This document shows, piece after piece, positions 51,604-60,630 of a stretch of 64,000 nt of DNA. Source of the DNA: PWVB01 sp964530185. GTDB lineage: Bacteria > Chloroflexota > Anaerolineae > B4-G1 > SLSP01. The notes under the pieces are model-generated. The model did not search any database. It was not told the origin of the DNA and was given only the letters and a program-made list of their open reading frames with translations. The position numbers were made by a program, and so were the translations under genes. Position 1 is the first letter of the stretch; the number at the start of each line of letters is the position of its first letter. The stretch covers positions 15,380 through 79,379 of the forward strand of contig CAZHBB010000003.1 in assembly GCA_964530185.1 (NCBI GenBank), given 5' to 3'.

Positions 51604-52788
51604 TCATCTGAGATAGTCCTTTAGATCCCGGCTTCGACTGGGATGACGCAGACGACGCAACGCCTGCCCCTCAATCTGGCGAATGCGCTCCCGGGTAAGT
51701 CCGAACTTCTGCCCCACCTCTTCGAGTGTGTAAGTCCGCCCATTGTGCAGGCCAAATCGCATCCGCAGGATCCGCACCTCCCGTGGGTTGAGCGTTGAGA
51801 GTGCCTCCTCGATACGGTCTCGCAGCATCGCCTGATAGGCAGTGTCGGGTGGTGTCGGTGTCTGATCATCCTCGATGAAGTTGCTCAGCTCGCTGTCCTC
51901 ATCCTCACCCACTGGCTTCTCAAGGCTCAGGGGGCGCCATGACACGCGCATCATCCACTGAACCTTCTTGGGTTCCATTCCCATCTCCTCAGCCAATTCC
52001 TCGGGGGTCGGCCGTGTGCCACGTTCCTGTTCGATCTCCTGAGCCCGCCGGTAGAGCCGACGGATACGGTCGCTCATGTGGACGGGAACCCGAATGGTGC
52101 GACCTTGATCCGCAATCGCGCGTGTGATCGTCTGCCGAATCCACCAAGTCGCATAGGTGCTAAAGCGATAGCCACGCTGGTATTCGAACTTCTCCACAGC
52201 CTTCATCAGGCCCAGGTTGCCCTCCTGGATCAGGTCCAAGAAGGGCACGTTACGGCCGATGTATTTCTTGGCAATACTGACAACCAACCTGGTGTTGGCG
52301 CGGATGAGATGGTCACGCGCCGCCAGACCCTCTGACACGATCTGCTCCAGACAGGCTCGCTCCTCAGCCGACCTCACGCCTTCCTGCAGCAGGCGTTGCG
52401 CTTCCCGCCCCTGCTCGATCTTCTTGGCCAGAGCCACCTCTTCCTCACTGGTGAGCAGGGGCACCCGAGCCATCTCTCGGAGATACAGAGCCACCGTGTC
52501 GTCGACGCTGATGCCATCCAGACTGTAGATGTCCTCCTCTGTTACATCCTCCGCGGCCTCATCCTCATTCCACGGCTCCCCGAAGGCCGCTCCGTCTTCC
52601 GGACCTCGGAGCCCATCTCCACCTTCCTCCCCGCTGACCTCGATGTCGATGCCCGCCTTTCGTAGCTTCGCCATCACACTTTCAAGAGAAACTTCTCCGT
52701 CCAGGGACGCCAATGCCTCAATCACATCATCGGCAGATAGAAACCCTTGCGACTCCGCCTTCTCGAGCAGATCTGCAATAACGTCCAT
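51604..52788 (-). CDS. sigA: Principal RNA polymerase sigma factor (sigma-70 family)
   Basis: 394 residues. An N-terminal region 1.1-like helical domain (1-50) and an acidic linker precede region 1.2 (DDTVALYLREMARVPLLT), region 2 (LVVSIAKKYIGRNVPFLDLI, FSTYATWWIRQTI), region 3 and region 4 (YTLEEVGQKFGLTRERIRQI). This full set fits the housekeeping factor, which is consistent with the TTGACA/TAnnnT promoters seen across the window. The gene is 52 bases after the DUF177 stop, with a hairpin between them. Confidence 0.93.
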   Translation of the reverse strand: MDVIADLLEKAESQGFLSADDVIEALASLDGEVSLESVMAKLRKAGIDIEVSGEEGGDGLRGPEDGAAFGEPWNEDEAAEDVTEEDIYSLDGISVDDTVALYLREMARVPLLTSEEEVALAKKIEQGREAQRLLQEGVRSAEERACLEQIVSEGLAARDHLIRANTRLVVSIAKKYIGRNVPFLDLIQEGNLGLMKAVEKFEYQRGYRFSTYATWWIRQTITRAIADQGRTIRVPVHMSDRIRRLYRRAQEIEQERGTRPTPEELAEEMGMEPKKVQWMMRVSWRPLSLEKPVGEDEDSELSNFIEDDQTPTPPDTAYQAMLRDRIEEALSTLNPREVRILRMRFGLHNGRTYTLEEVGQKFGLTRERIRQIEGQALRRLRHPSRSRDLKDYLR

Positions 52789-52821
52789 AGGCCTCCTCGG
52801 ATCAAACGACCACGAATCTGC

Positions 52822-52840
52822 ACTTCAGCGAAGCTGAAGT
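52822..52840 (-). repeat. Short hairpin between DUF177 and sigma-factor genes
   Basis: ACTTCAGC and GCTGAAGT (8 bp) around GAA, directly after the DUF177 stop codon. No T-run follows. It may tune read-through or mRNA stability within the operon. Confidence 0.5.
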
Positions 52841-53347
52841 CTACGGCGAGACACTGTCTTTTAGCTCTTTCAGGACACTCCAGCGTGGATCTATAGAAGG
52901 TTCTGTGTCACAATGACACTCTCCCAGGTTCCTATTCCCACCGCACACTGGACACAGCCCCTGGCAGTCAGGGGAACAGACAGGATTCAAGGGTAGATTG
53001 ACCCAGGCGTATTGACGGATCAAGGGAGAAAGGTCAACCCAACCATCCTCATGCACTCGCACAGGTTGCTCTGAAGTCAACTCCGAACCTGGCAGGCTGA
53101 TCACATCTTCAAGCTCAATTTGAATCGGTGAAAAGAAAGGGGTAAGGCATCGAATACACTCGGTTTTGACTGCCGAATCAAGAATGCCCTGCACCAAAAT
53201 ACCGTTGTCGACACGCGTAAACTCAAGTGTACCCCGAAGGAAGGCTAACTCGATATCACTGACAACCACATGACCGAGGTCGAGTACAGTAGACGACCGT
53301 GTCCCTACCTTTGCATGGGTCAACGCGGAAAGGTTCACTTTGATCAT
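52841..53347 (-). CDS. DUF177 (YceD-family) protein
   Basis: 168 residues. It matches the YceD/DUF177 family: KTECIRCLTPFFSPIQIELED in the middle, DLSPLIRQYAWVNLPLNPVC and the final cysteine-rich CPVCGGNRNLGECHC region. YceD relatives act in 23S rRNA or ribosome assembly and usually precede rpmF. Here no rpmF follows; the next gene is the sigma factor. The start at 53347 agrees with a transcription start near 53376, which excludes the ATG at 53383. Confidence 0.88.
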   Translation of the reverse strand: MIKVNLSALTHAKVGTRSSTVLDLGHVVVSDIELAFLRGTLEFTRVDNGILVQGILDSAVKTECIRCLTPFFSPIQIELEDVISLPGSELTSEQPVRVHEDGWVDLSPLIRQYAWVNLPLNPVCSPDCQGLCPVCGGNRNLGECHCDTEPSIDPRWSVLKELKDSVSP

Positions 53348-53382
53348 TGCACGGACGACCTCCTCGTCCTGCCAACATTGCA

Positions 53383-53411
53383 ATTATAACATACAAAAGG
53401 GCACGCGTCAA
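53383..53411 (-). promoter_or_regulatory. Promoter of the DUF177-sigma-factor operon
   Basis: Minus strand: TTGACG (53406-53411), 17-bp spacer, TATAAT (53383-53388) with an extended -10 TG. One of the strongest promoters in the window, as fits a sigma-factor operon. Confidence 0.85.
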
Positions 53412-53532
53412 GCTTTTGCGAGACGTCGCTCTCGTTTTTTGCGGATCAACATCATGATGGTAACGCTACCAGATCAGAGCCTTCCCCATTACGTCCCTAA
53501 CCCTCTCCGCTCAACATAGCCTCACAGAGGCA

Positions 53533-53575
53533 TAAAGAAAACGGCACGAACCATGTGAACGCCATGTCCGTGCCG
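53533..53575 (-). terminator. Terminator of acpP
   Basis: CGGCACG (53542-53548) pairs with CGTGCCG (53569-53575); on the minus strand the stem is followed by TTTTCTTT. It lies 26 bases after the acpP stop. Confidence 0.75.
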
Positions 53576-53601
53576 AGGTCGATCGTGTACAGCCGACCAG
53601 C

Positions 53602-53850
53602 CTATGTCCCCCCCTGCATCTTCTCAGAGATGAACTTTACCGCTCCTTCTACTGTCGTGATGCTACGGGCATCATCGTCGGATATCTGGCTGCCAAACTC
53701 ATCCTCAAACGCCATGATCAACTCGACAAGATCCAGGGAATCCGCCCCAAGATCCTCACGGAAACGCGCCTCAGGTGTAATCTGACCCTCCTCGACAGCC
53801 AAAGTATCAATGATAATGGCTTTCACCTTTTCGTAGACTTCCTGGTTCAT
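53602..53850 (-). CDS. acpP: Acyl carrier protein
   Basis: 82 residues. The phosphopantetheine attachment motif GADSLDLVELIMAFEDEF is intact (the Ser of DSL). The product of acpS (6.7 kb) would load it. AGGAGG before ATG 53850 fixes the start; the upstream frame adds 32 residues that do not belong to the family. It stands alone, with its own promoter and terminator. Confidence 0.96.
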   Translation of the reverse strand: MNQEVYEKVKAIIIDTLAVEEGQITPEARFREDLGADSLDLVELIMAFEDEFGSQISDDDARSITTVEGAVKFISEKMQGGT

Positions 53851-53917
53851 CACGTCCTCCTCATGCACGAAGACCGCGGGCCGCGCCGCAGTATTTCCAT
53901 GGTAACAAACTATTGCC

Positions 53918-53946
53918 ATTCTATACGCCGCCTGATGAATTGTCAA
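53918..53946 (-). promoter_or_regulatory. Promoter of acpP
   Basis: Minus strand: TTGACA (53941-53946), 17-bp spacer, TAGAAT (53918-53923). It is identical in hexamers and spacing to the RpiR promoter at 9304. The leader is about 60 bases. Confidence 0.82.
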
Positions 53947-53950
53947 GCGC

Positions 53951-54239
53951 TTGGCCTTACTAACAATTCACCTCCGGGATAAGGGGGGCGATGATAGAAC
54001 ACCTCAATGGGGTGGAAGACCGCCGGCCGAGGCTCCGCACGTGTGGCATAGACGCGGTGCTGGATGCGCTCGCGCTTTAAGGTGGCAGCGGGCCAGAGAA
54101 ATGAAAGCCCTACACTGCCCGACGCAGTGTCATCAATGCGTTGAAAGGACTGCGAACAAGTACATTATCAGCAGACAGGGCTCCCAATACATCCTCGCCG
54201 AGGGAGGATACTTGCCCACCGGTCAACGGAGGTTATAGT
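53951..54239 (+). promoter_or_regulatory. Gene-free stretch with promoter of the isoprenoid operon
   Basis: I see no gene in 53951-54233; the open frames lack family features or ribosome sites. Its end carries TTGCCC (54212-54217), 16-bp spacer, TATAGT (54234-54239), giving a leader of about 10 bases with GGGAGA before the ATG at 54257. Confidence 0.5.
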
Positions 54240-54256
54240 CAAATACTAGGGAGATC

Positions 54257-55288
54257 ATGATGACACCAAAGACCACCAGCGTTCGTAAGGACGAGCACCT
54301 TCGCATTAACCTTGAGGAGGACGTTTCATTTGTCGACCTCTCGACTGGGCTGGAACGGTATCACCTGGTACACCAGGCACTACCCGAGGTCAATCTTGAG
54401 GACGTCGACACGACTACGGTTTTCCTGGGACATCACCTTTCTATGCCGCTTCTCATCTCTTCCATGACTGGGGGCACAGAGGAAGCGGGACGCCTCAACC
54501 GGACTCTAGCAGAGGTCGCCCAAGAGGCTGGCATCGGCATGGGACTGGGCTCAACCCGCGCCATGATCGAGCATCCCGAGACAACCAAGACGTTCAAGGT
54601 CAGATCTTTTGCCCCAGATATCCTCCTACTGGCCAATCTAGGGGCAGTTCAATTGCAGTATGGCTACGGCCTCGAGATCTGCCAACGCCTGGTGGCAGAG
54701 ACCGAAGCGGATGGTCTCTACCTGCACCTCAATCCACTCCAGGAGGCCTTGCAGCCCGAGGGAAACACACGCTTCGCTGGCCTGCTGCGTAAAATTGAGA
54801 TGTTGTGTAAGAGCCTGGAGGTACCGGTGATCGTCAAAGAGGTCGGCTGGGGTCTATCGGCTCACGTCGCGCGCCAACTGATCGATGCAGGTGTGGCCGC
54901 GCTCGATGTCGCGGGCGCAGGGGGCACATCATGGAGCCAGGTGGAATTCCACCGATTGCCGTCGGGCGACGATCGAGAGATCGCGGCCAGTTTCCGCAAC
55001 TGGGGCATCCCCACCGCGCTTTCGATCCAGATGGTGCGCCAGGTAGATCGGGACATCCCGCTCGTCGCTAGTGGCGGCTTGCGTACAGGACTGGACATCG
55101 CCAAGTGCCTGGCGCTGGGTGCCGACTTAGCGGCGATGGCAGGCGTTCTCCTGCGCGCGGCCGCGGAATCGAAGGAGACACTCTCCAGACGGCTCCAGAT
55201 CATACGCCGTCAGCTCAGGATCGTGATGTTCGTGACCGGAAGCCGGGACATCCCCGCGCTCCAACAGGCCCAGGTGATTAAGGACTGA
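54257..55288 (+). CDS. fni: Type 2 isopentenyl-diphosphate delta-isomerase
   Basis: 343 residues; FMN enzyme that interconverts IPP and DMAPP. It begins RKDEHLRINLEEDVSF, keeps PLLISSMTGGTEEAGRLN, LGSTRAMIEHPE, the HLNPLQEALQPEGNT stretch and the FMN-phosphate site VASGGLRTGLDIAKCLALGA. The prenyltransferase gene begins 13 bases later, so the two supply long-chain isoprenoids for quinones, carotenoids or polyprenyl carriers of the GT-C enzymes. Confidence 0.95.
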   Translation: MMTPKTTSVRKDEHLRINLEEDVSFVDLSTGLERYHLVHQALPEVNLEDVDTTTVFLGHHLSMPLLISSMTGGTEEAGRLNRTLAEVAQEAGIGMGLGSTRAMIEHPETTKTFKVRSFAPDILLLANLGAVQLQYGYGLEICQRLVAETEADGLYLHLNPLQEALQPEGNTRFAGLLRKIEMLCKSLEVPVIVKEVGWGLSAHVARQLIDAGVAALDVAGAGGTSWSQVEFHRLPSGDDREIAASFRNWGIPTALSIQMVRQVDRDIPLVASGGLRTGLDIAKCLALGADLAAMAGVLLRAAAESKETLSRRLQIIRRQLRIVMFVTGSRDIPALQQAQVIKD

Positions 55289-55301
55289 GCGGAGACTACC
55301 C

Positions 55302-56312
55302 ATGGATCCCTTCGAACGCTATCTGCCGACCTTGGAACACGAAATGAAACAACTGGTGACAGCCACTGAGGATGGCCCCCAGATGCTCTACGGAATGGTT
55401 CGCTACCACCTGGGATGGGTCGACGAGAGCTTCCAACCAGTCAAGGTCGAGCGTGGAAAACGTCTGCGGCCGATCATCTGCCTGCTGGCAACCGAGGCTC
55501 AAGGCGGTGACTGGCACCTGGCACTTCCTGCCGCTACGGCCATTGAACTGCTGCACAATTTCACCTTGATCCACGACGACATTGAGGATAACGACCGGAC
55601 ACGCCGTGGACGGCCCACGCTATGGGCCGTCTGGGGTGTGCCACAGGCCGTCAACGCCGGGGATACTCTGTTTGCCCTTTCATACAGAGGAATGCTGGCG
55701 CTCGCGCAGGTTGGCTTGGCAGCCGATCTCATGCTCCAGGCAATCGCAAAGTACACAGAGACAGTGATCCAGATTACCGAGGGTCAGTGCCGAGATCTGG
55801 CATTTGAGACGCAGCCAGATATCACCGAGGCGAGCTACTTGGAGATGATCACCGATAAAACCGCCGCGCTCATCGCCCTGGCGGCTGAGATGGGAGGCAT
55901 GATCGCTGGTGCCCCCCAGGAGAACTGCGAGGCCTTGCATAAATATGGCATTGCCCTGGGGCGGGCATTCCAGATGCAGGACGACCTCCTGGGTCTCTGG
56001 GGGGACCCGGCCAAAACGGGCAAGCCCGTTGGCTCTGACCTGATCAAACGCAAAAAAACTCTGCCCATCCTTCATGCACTGCGCAGCAGTCCGGTCTTGA
56101 GACAGGCTTTCGAACGCGAGACGATCGACGTGGCGACGGTGCCGGCCTTGCTGTCGGAGATAGAACGGGTGGGAAGCCGCGCTTACACAGAGACCCTGGC
56201 TGACAGATACCTGAACGAGGCCCTGGATGCGTTAAGCGCTTCCGGGGGCCAGGGCTGGCCTCAAGAGACACTCCGCGAGCTTACGCTGCGACTCGCGAAA
56301 CGGTGGAAATAG
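55302..56312 (+). CDS. Polyprenyl diphosphate synthase (GGPP/FPP synthase family)
   Basis: 336 residues. The first aspartate-rich motif is HDDIEDNDRTRRG (Asp92, Asp93, Asp96) and the second is FQMQDDLLGLWGD. GKRLRPIICLLA is the usual N-terminal motif. Chain length cannot be set by reading. Second gene of the isomerase operon; its stop is 7 bases from the converging pfkA stop. Confidence 0.92.
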   Translation: MDPFERYLPTLEHEMKQLVTATEDGPQMLYGMVRYHLGWVDESFQPVKVERGKRLRPIICLLATEAQGGDWHLALPAATAIELLHNFTLIHDDIEDNDRTRRGRPTLWAVWGVPQAVNAGDTLFALSYRGMLALAQVGLAADLMLQAIAKYTETVIQITEGQCRDLAFETQPDITEASYLEMITDKTAALIALAAEMGGMIAGAPQENCEALHKYGIALGRAFQMQDDLLGLWGDPAKTGKPVGSDLIKRKKTLPILHALRSSPVLRQAFERETIDVATVPALLSEIERVGSRAYTETLADRYLNEALDALSASGGQGWPQETLRELTLRLAKRWK

Positions 56313-56319
56313 ATCGGGC

Positions 56320-57291
56320 TTAGTCCATAACGTCCGAGAGCTCTAGCAGGCCCAGGTCCAGCGGCCTCAACTGCGCCACGGCATCGGCCAGGGGAAAGGG
56401 CTCCAGTTGATTGCCCCGCAAGGCCACCATAGCCCCGCTTTCCCCACTTAGCAGACGTTGGGCCGCCATGGCCCCCATGCGCGTCGCCAGAAGCCTGTCG
56501 AAGACTGAGGGACGCCCACCTCGCTGCACATGCCCCAACACGGTCACCCGCACATCGAAGCCCAGATCTTCTCGGTGAGCTTTCAGGTAGTCGGCAACCG
56601 CTCGAGTGCCCGGTTTCCACCCCTCCGCGATGACGATCAAACAGTGATGTTTACCCCGCACGTAGGCATCCACAACGACTTCGGCGATCTTGTCCATAGG
56701 AGGTCCCTCAGCCTCCGGCACAAGGATCAACTCCGCTCCCCCCGCTAGGCCACTCGCCAACGCCAAGTAACCGCAGTTGCGGCCCATGACCTCGATAAGG
56801 AAAGCACGTTGGTGGGAGGTAGCTGTATCCTTGATACGATCGATGGCCTCCAGGATGGTGTTGAGCGCTGTGTCCACGCCTACAGACATATCGGTGCCAA
56901 AAACGTCATTGTCAATAGAGGCTGGCACGCCGTAGACTGGATAACCCATATCATGCAGAGCCAACGCCCCCGTCAATGACCCGTTACCACCGATAACCAC
57001 CAGCCCCTCAATACCGTGCTGATTCAGGTTGCGAATCGCCGTCCGACGCACCTTGATATCCCGGAACTCAGGACAGCGTGCCGTGCCCAAGATGGTGCCG
57101 CCACGGTTCATAATCCCACCGACATCACGGCTGCTGAGCTGCCTAATGTCACCATTGATGAGCCCACGATAACCCCAGGAGACACCATAGACGTCAGCCC
57201 CTAACTTGAGCGCCTGTCGGGTCACGGCGCGGATACAGGCATTCAAACCCGGGCCATCCCCCCCGCTCGTCAACATTGCAATTGCTCTCAT
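56320..57291 (-). CDS. pfkA: 6-phosphofructokinase
   Basis: 323 residues from the ATG at 57291, with GGAGGA nine bases upstream; a far longer open frame upstream is not protein-like. TSGGDGPGLNACIRAV (8-23), VIGGNGSLTGA (99-109), PASIDNDVFGTD (123-134) and MGRNCGYLALASGLAGGAE match the family. Gly104 follows the ATP-using rather than pyrophosphate-using type. Asn103 replaces the Asp of the E. coli enzyme that helps hold magnesium, and Ser replaces Thr125 of the TIDND loop. It should be the glycolytic kinase unless these changes alter the reaction. Confidence 0.92.
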   Translation of the reverse strand: MRAIAMLTSGGDGPGLNACIRAVTRQALKLGADVYGVSWGYRGLINGDIRQLSSRDVGGIMNRGGTILGTARCPEFRDIKVRRTAIRNLNQHGIEGLVVIGGNGSLTGALALHDMGYPVYGVPASIDNDVFGTDMSVGVDTALNTILEAIDRIKDTATSHQRAFLIEVMGRNCGYLALASGLAGGAELILVPEAEGPPMDKIAEVVVDAYVRGKHHCLIVIAEGWKPGTRAVADYLKAHREDLGFDVRVTVLGHVQRGGRPSVFDRLLATRMGAMAAQRLLSGESGAMVALRGNQLEPFPLADAVAQLRPLDLGLLELSDVMD

Positions 57292-57558
57292 CTCAGCAGG
57301 TCCTCCACGGGCCTCAAATCGGACTCCGGCTGCGCATACCAGCCAGGTCCTCCCTAATGACGACATCCATTGTAGCCTGCCCACAAGGCGTGGCAAGTGG
57401 AAGCGCTCCCGTAACAGCTCCCCATCAGGGAGTGATTGGGAGATGGACCGGGGGAATGACGGTTTCGCAAGACTAGCCGCGGGAGGCCCATTGCTCTGGG
57501 GGGATGAGGAACACTTATGTGACCCCCCTCCACTACGATGATCATATTGCGGCAGACA

Positions 57559-57585
57559 TTGACAGATGCCCACGGATGTTATAAT
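57559..57585 (+). promoter_or_regulatory. Promoter of the TPR protein gene
   Basis: TTGACA (57559-57564), 15-bp spacer, TATAAT (57580-57585) with extended -10 TGT. The rest of the 338-base gap to pfkA holds nothing else recognised. The leader to ATG 57630 is about 38 bases. Confidence 0.75.
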
Positions 57586-57629
57586 CAATCGGCACACAAC
57601 GGTAATCTCCGTTCTCCAAGGAGTGCAGA

Positions 57630-58619
57630 ATGAATCAGCCCAGGACACCCATAGCTGCACGTATCCCGGAGGCAAAGACACCAACAGAGGAACTAAGGGC
57701 TATCCTCTCTCGCCTCGAGGCGCAGATCGGCAAGCTGGGAGTCACTCACCTTGATCATCCGGAGGAGATTCTGTTGCTCCTGGATCAGGCGCGGGCACGC
57801 TTCACGGACCTCCGAGAGCGCGATGCGCAACTCATCCCAGAGCATACGCGCATGACCTCGATCGAGGAGCAACTCCACGGCAAGCGCCGACAGCTTCTGC
57901 GGGCCCTCGGCGGTGCCAGAACCCTCCAGGAACTCCGCGAGGCCCATCAACCACCCGAGGAGCACTGGTGGTGGTTCATTGATGTTGCCCTGGCTCATGA
58001 ACGACGTACCCGCCTGCGTCAAACAGCTCGGGGTGCCATCGTTGGCATCCTGATCTTGGGTGTCCTCACCGCAGCCTACCAGCTCTTCCTGGCACCTGAC
58101 AAAGCCACACAGCAGCGGATGACCCATGAATTAGCCGCTGAGGAAGCACTGGGCGCGCAGGACTTCACAACAGCTCTTGAAGAGGTTGATATGGCCCTGA
58201 CGCTGGCCCCGGGAGACAGCGACCTCCTCACGCTCAAAGGTGTTGCCCTGGCCCTGTCGGGGCAGGAGGTCGAGAGCGAAGGTGTCTTTGAGCAGGCCAT
58301 ACAGGCGGCAGGCGACCTGGAGATGTTTCACATCGCGCGGGCACGGTATTTCCTCATAGCCCACCGGCCCGAGCTCGCGTTGGAGGATGCCCGGTTGGCT
58401 ATCAAGGCCAACCCGAAATCAGCAATGGCCTACTTCCAGATGGGAAATGCCTACGCAGAGCTGGGAAGGGTCCCCGAGGCCGCTGAAAGCTATGAGAGAG
58501 CCGCGGCACTGGCGCAGGAAGCCGGCGAGACTCAGCTAGAGGCCATGGCCCGTGTTCAGCTAGCTTATCTCTCGATGGTCCCCAGCTTACCCACAGGCAC
58601 ATCATCCCCCACTCCATAG
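57630..58619 (+). CDS. Membrane-anchored TPR protein
   Basis: 329 residues. The first 130 are cytoplasmic, helical and coiled-coil-like (RDAQLIPEHTRMTSIEEQLH). One membrane helix (GAIVGILILGVLTAAYQLFL, about 135-154) follows. The rest holds three to four tetratricopeptide repeats (ALGAQDFTTALEEVDMALTL, LIAHRPELALEDARLAIKAN, AYFQMGNAYAELGRVPEAAE). TPRs bind proteins; the protein may scaffold an envelope complex. Function unknown. Confidence 0.82.
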   Translation: MNQPRTPIAARIPEAKTPTEELRAILSRLEAQIGKLGVTHLDHPEEILLLLDQARARFTDLRERDAQLIPEHTRMTSIEEQLHGKRRQLLRALGGARTLQELREAHQPPEEHWWWFIDVALAHERRTRLRQTARGAIVGILILGVLTAAYQLFLAPDKATQQRMTHELAAEEALGAQDFTTALEEVDMALTLAPGDSDLLTLKGVALALSGQEVESEGVFEQAIQAAGDLEMFHIARARYFLIAHRPELALEDARLAIKANPKSAMAYFQMGNAYAELGRVPEAAESYERAAALAQEAGETQLEAMARVQLAYLSMVPSLPTGTSSPTP

Positions 58620-58620
58620 A

Positions 58621-58641
58621 CACTTGGGACCGTCCCAGGTG
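58621..58641 (+). terminator. Hairpin after the TPR gene
   Basis: CAC-T-TGGGAC pairs with GTCCCA-G-GTG, allowing one G-U pair, directly after the stop codon. There is no T-run, so function is uncertain. Confidence 0.4.
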
Positions 58642-58824
58642 ATCTAGTATCGTCTATCGTCGAGGCCGTTGGACGTTTCTCTTCCTCTCTCCAACAACAC
58701 ACCACAGCTCATCAGACAGCCGCCAACCGGCAGGCCGAGGCAGAGTCCATGTCACACCCGCCGCGAACTGCGGATAATGGCTTCATCGTCAGGGGGCCTG
58801 GGCAGGCCGAGCGTCCCTCCCCGC

Positions 58825-59595
58825 TTACCGCGCCATCCACCCCCCGTCCACCACCACGATCTCCCCGTGTACGTAACGTGAGGCCTCAGAGGCCAGAAAG
58901 ACCGCCACACCCTTGAAATCCTCAGGCTTCCCCCAGTATCCAGCCGGGATCCGCTCCAGAATTTGCCGGCTACGGACTGGGTCATGGCGCAGTGCCTCGG
59001 TGAGCTCGGTCGCAATATAGCCAGGAGCAATGGCGTTGACATTCACACCCTTGGCTGCCCATTCGTTGGCCAACGCCTTGGTCAACTGGCCGATCCCCCC
59101 CTTGCTGGCAGCATAGCCGGGCACCGTGATACCACCCTGGAAGGTAAGTAGCGAAGCAATGAATATGATCTTGCCCTGACCTCGCTTCACCATCTCGCGC
59201 CCGAACTCCCGTGCGAGGATGAACGGCGCATCCAGGTTGACGCTAGTGACGAGGTCCCAATCCTCATCGGAATGCTCGATGACCGGCGCACGCCGAATCG
59301 TGCCCGCATTGTTGACCAGAATGTCGATCACGGGCACGTCCTGTTTGACCTGCCGGATGAAGGCATACAGTGCCTCCCGGTCAGCGAAATCACACTGGTA
59401 AGCGTAGAAGCGACGCCCTAACGCCGTAACCTGCTCCCCCACCTGGCTACCCGAGAGCGCCAAAGAGCGGCTCACTCCGACGATATCTGCACCAGCCTCC
59501 GCCAGGCCAACCGCGATAGCCGCGCCAATACCCTGACGACACCCTGTCACCAATGCGATCTTGCCGTCGAGTCTGAAGGTCTCCAGAATCCCCAT
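58825..59595 (-). CDS. KduD-like short-chain dehydrogenase
   Basis: 256 residues of the SDR fold. Cofactor loop TGCRQGIG (17-24), NNAG (95-98) and the catalytic Ser148, Tyr161, Lys165 are intact. Overall it follows 2-deoxy-D-gluconate 3-dehydrogenase (KduD): FRLDGKIALVTG start, PAGYWGKPEDFKGVAVFLAS and VVVDGGWMAR end. It starts 3 bases after the alcohol dehydrogenase gene, so the pair works on one sugar acid or polyol pathway. Confidence 0.88.
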   Translation of the reverse strand: MGILETFRLDGKIALVTGCRQGIGAAIAVGLAEAGADIVGVSRSLALSGSQVGEQVTALGRRFYAYQCDFADREALYAFIRQVKQDVPVIDILVNNAGTIRRAPVIEHSDEDWDLVTSVNLDAPFILAREFGREMVKRGQGKIIFIASLLTFQGGITVPGYAASKGGIGQLTKALANEWAAKGVNVNAIAPGYIATELTEALRHDPVRSRQILERIPAGYWGKPEDFKGVAVFLASEASRYVHGEIVVVDGGWMAR

Positions 59596-59598
59596 GAC

Positions 59599-60630
59599 TC
59601 ACCTCTCCTGTGCTCCAACGTCAATCAAGATCTTCATCACATCACCACCAGATTCCAACAGGCGAAACCCCTCAGCGATTCTGTCCAGAGGATAGACCGC
59701 CGAGATTAGCTGATCAAGCGGGAGATCCTCGCTGGCGGTCAGTTCAATTGCGCGCTCGAAGTCCTGGCGCTCATAGACCCGCGCACCACGCATCCTGAGC
59801 TCCCGCCACACGATTCGCATCAGATCCACCGGCGGAGGGTCTGATGCCAACCCCACGATAACTATGCGCCCACGGGTACGCGGCAACTGAGTCATGACCG
59901 CAGCGCCCGCTTTGGAGGCTGACACCTCGAACACCACATCCGCCCCCGCGCTCCCTGTACGCTCCTCAACCAGGGTTACGAGGTCCACCTCGAGGGGGTT
60001 GACCGCTTCCAAGCCCAGCGTGTGGGCAATCGCGACGCGACTCGGGTTAATCTCCGACACCAATACTCGGGCGCCATCGTGCTGCGCCACCAGCCCGATA
60101 AGGGTGCCGATAGGGCCACCCCCGATCACGACGACTGACTCACCTGCTGCGACCTCCCCGAGCCGGACGTCGTGGCATGCCACGGCCAGCGGCTCGATCA
60201 AAGCAGCCCGCTTCAAGGAGATCTCTTCAGGCAACGGAAGGACAGCGTACTCTGGCACGACCCAGGCGCTTTGAAAAGCCCCCGGCGTGTCGATCCCTAT
60301 GAACTTGAGGTTCATACAGATATGGCTGTGGCCTGCACGGCATGCAGGGCAGGTCCCGCATGGCTTCAAAGGCATAACCGTCACCCTCTGCCCTACCCAG
60401 ACACTCTCCACTCCTTCACCAACGGCACTGACCACGCCTGATGCCTCATGCCCCATAATCTGAGAGGGAGCAACACGCCAATCCATCCTGCCATGGTAGA
60501 TGTGCAGGTCGGTCCCACAGATGCCCGCATAAGCCACCTGTATCTGCACCTCGCCTGGACCTGGCGGTTGCACCTCTGCCTTCCCCACCCGAATCACTCT
60601 GTTGCGTTCGTAGTATGCTGCTCTTGCCAT
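59599..60630 (-). CDS. Zinc-dependent medium-chain alcohol/sugar-alcohol dehydrogenase
   Basis: 343 residues. The catalytic zinc ligands are Cys38 (GICGTDLH) and His61-Glu62 (GHEASGVVSAVGEGV); the structural zinc site has Cys91, 94, 97 and 105. The NAD fold has VVIGGGPIGTLIGLVA. Sorbitol, threonine and galactitol dehydrogenases share this plan. AAGGAG and GAGG precede the ATG. First gene of the operon with the KduD-like SDR. Confidence 0.9.
   Translation of the reverse strand: MARAAYYERNRVIRVGKAEVQPPGPGEVQIQVAYAGICGTDLHIYHGRMDWRVAPSQIMGHEASGVVSAVGEGVESVWVGQRVTVMPLKPCGTCPACRAGHSHICMNLKFIGIDTPGAFQSAWVVPEYAVLPLPEEISLKRAALIEPLAVACHDVRLGEVAAGESVVVIGGGPIGTLIGLVAQHDGARVLVSEINPSRVAIAHTLGLEAVNPLEVDLVTLVEERTGSAGADVVFEVSASKAGAAVMTQLPRTRGRIVIVGLASDPPPVDLMRIVWRELRMRGARVYERQDFERAIELTASEDLPLDQLISAVYPLDRIAEGFRLLESGGDVMKILIDVGAQER

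Noticed and set aside
53419..53440. Hairpin CGAGA/TCTCG followed by six T on the plus strand
   Set aside because: It resembles a terminator, but no plus-strand gene lies upstream; it sits in the upstream region of the minus-strand DUF177 promoter and the stem is only 5 bp.
53951..54238. Open frame of 95 codons on the plus strand
   Set aside because: No ribosome site, no recognisable family and a composition unlike the neighbours; the region looks like intergenic and promoter DNA.
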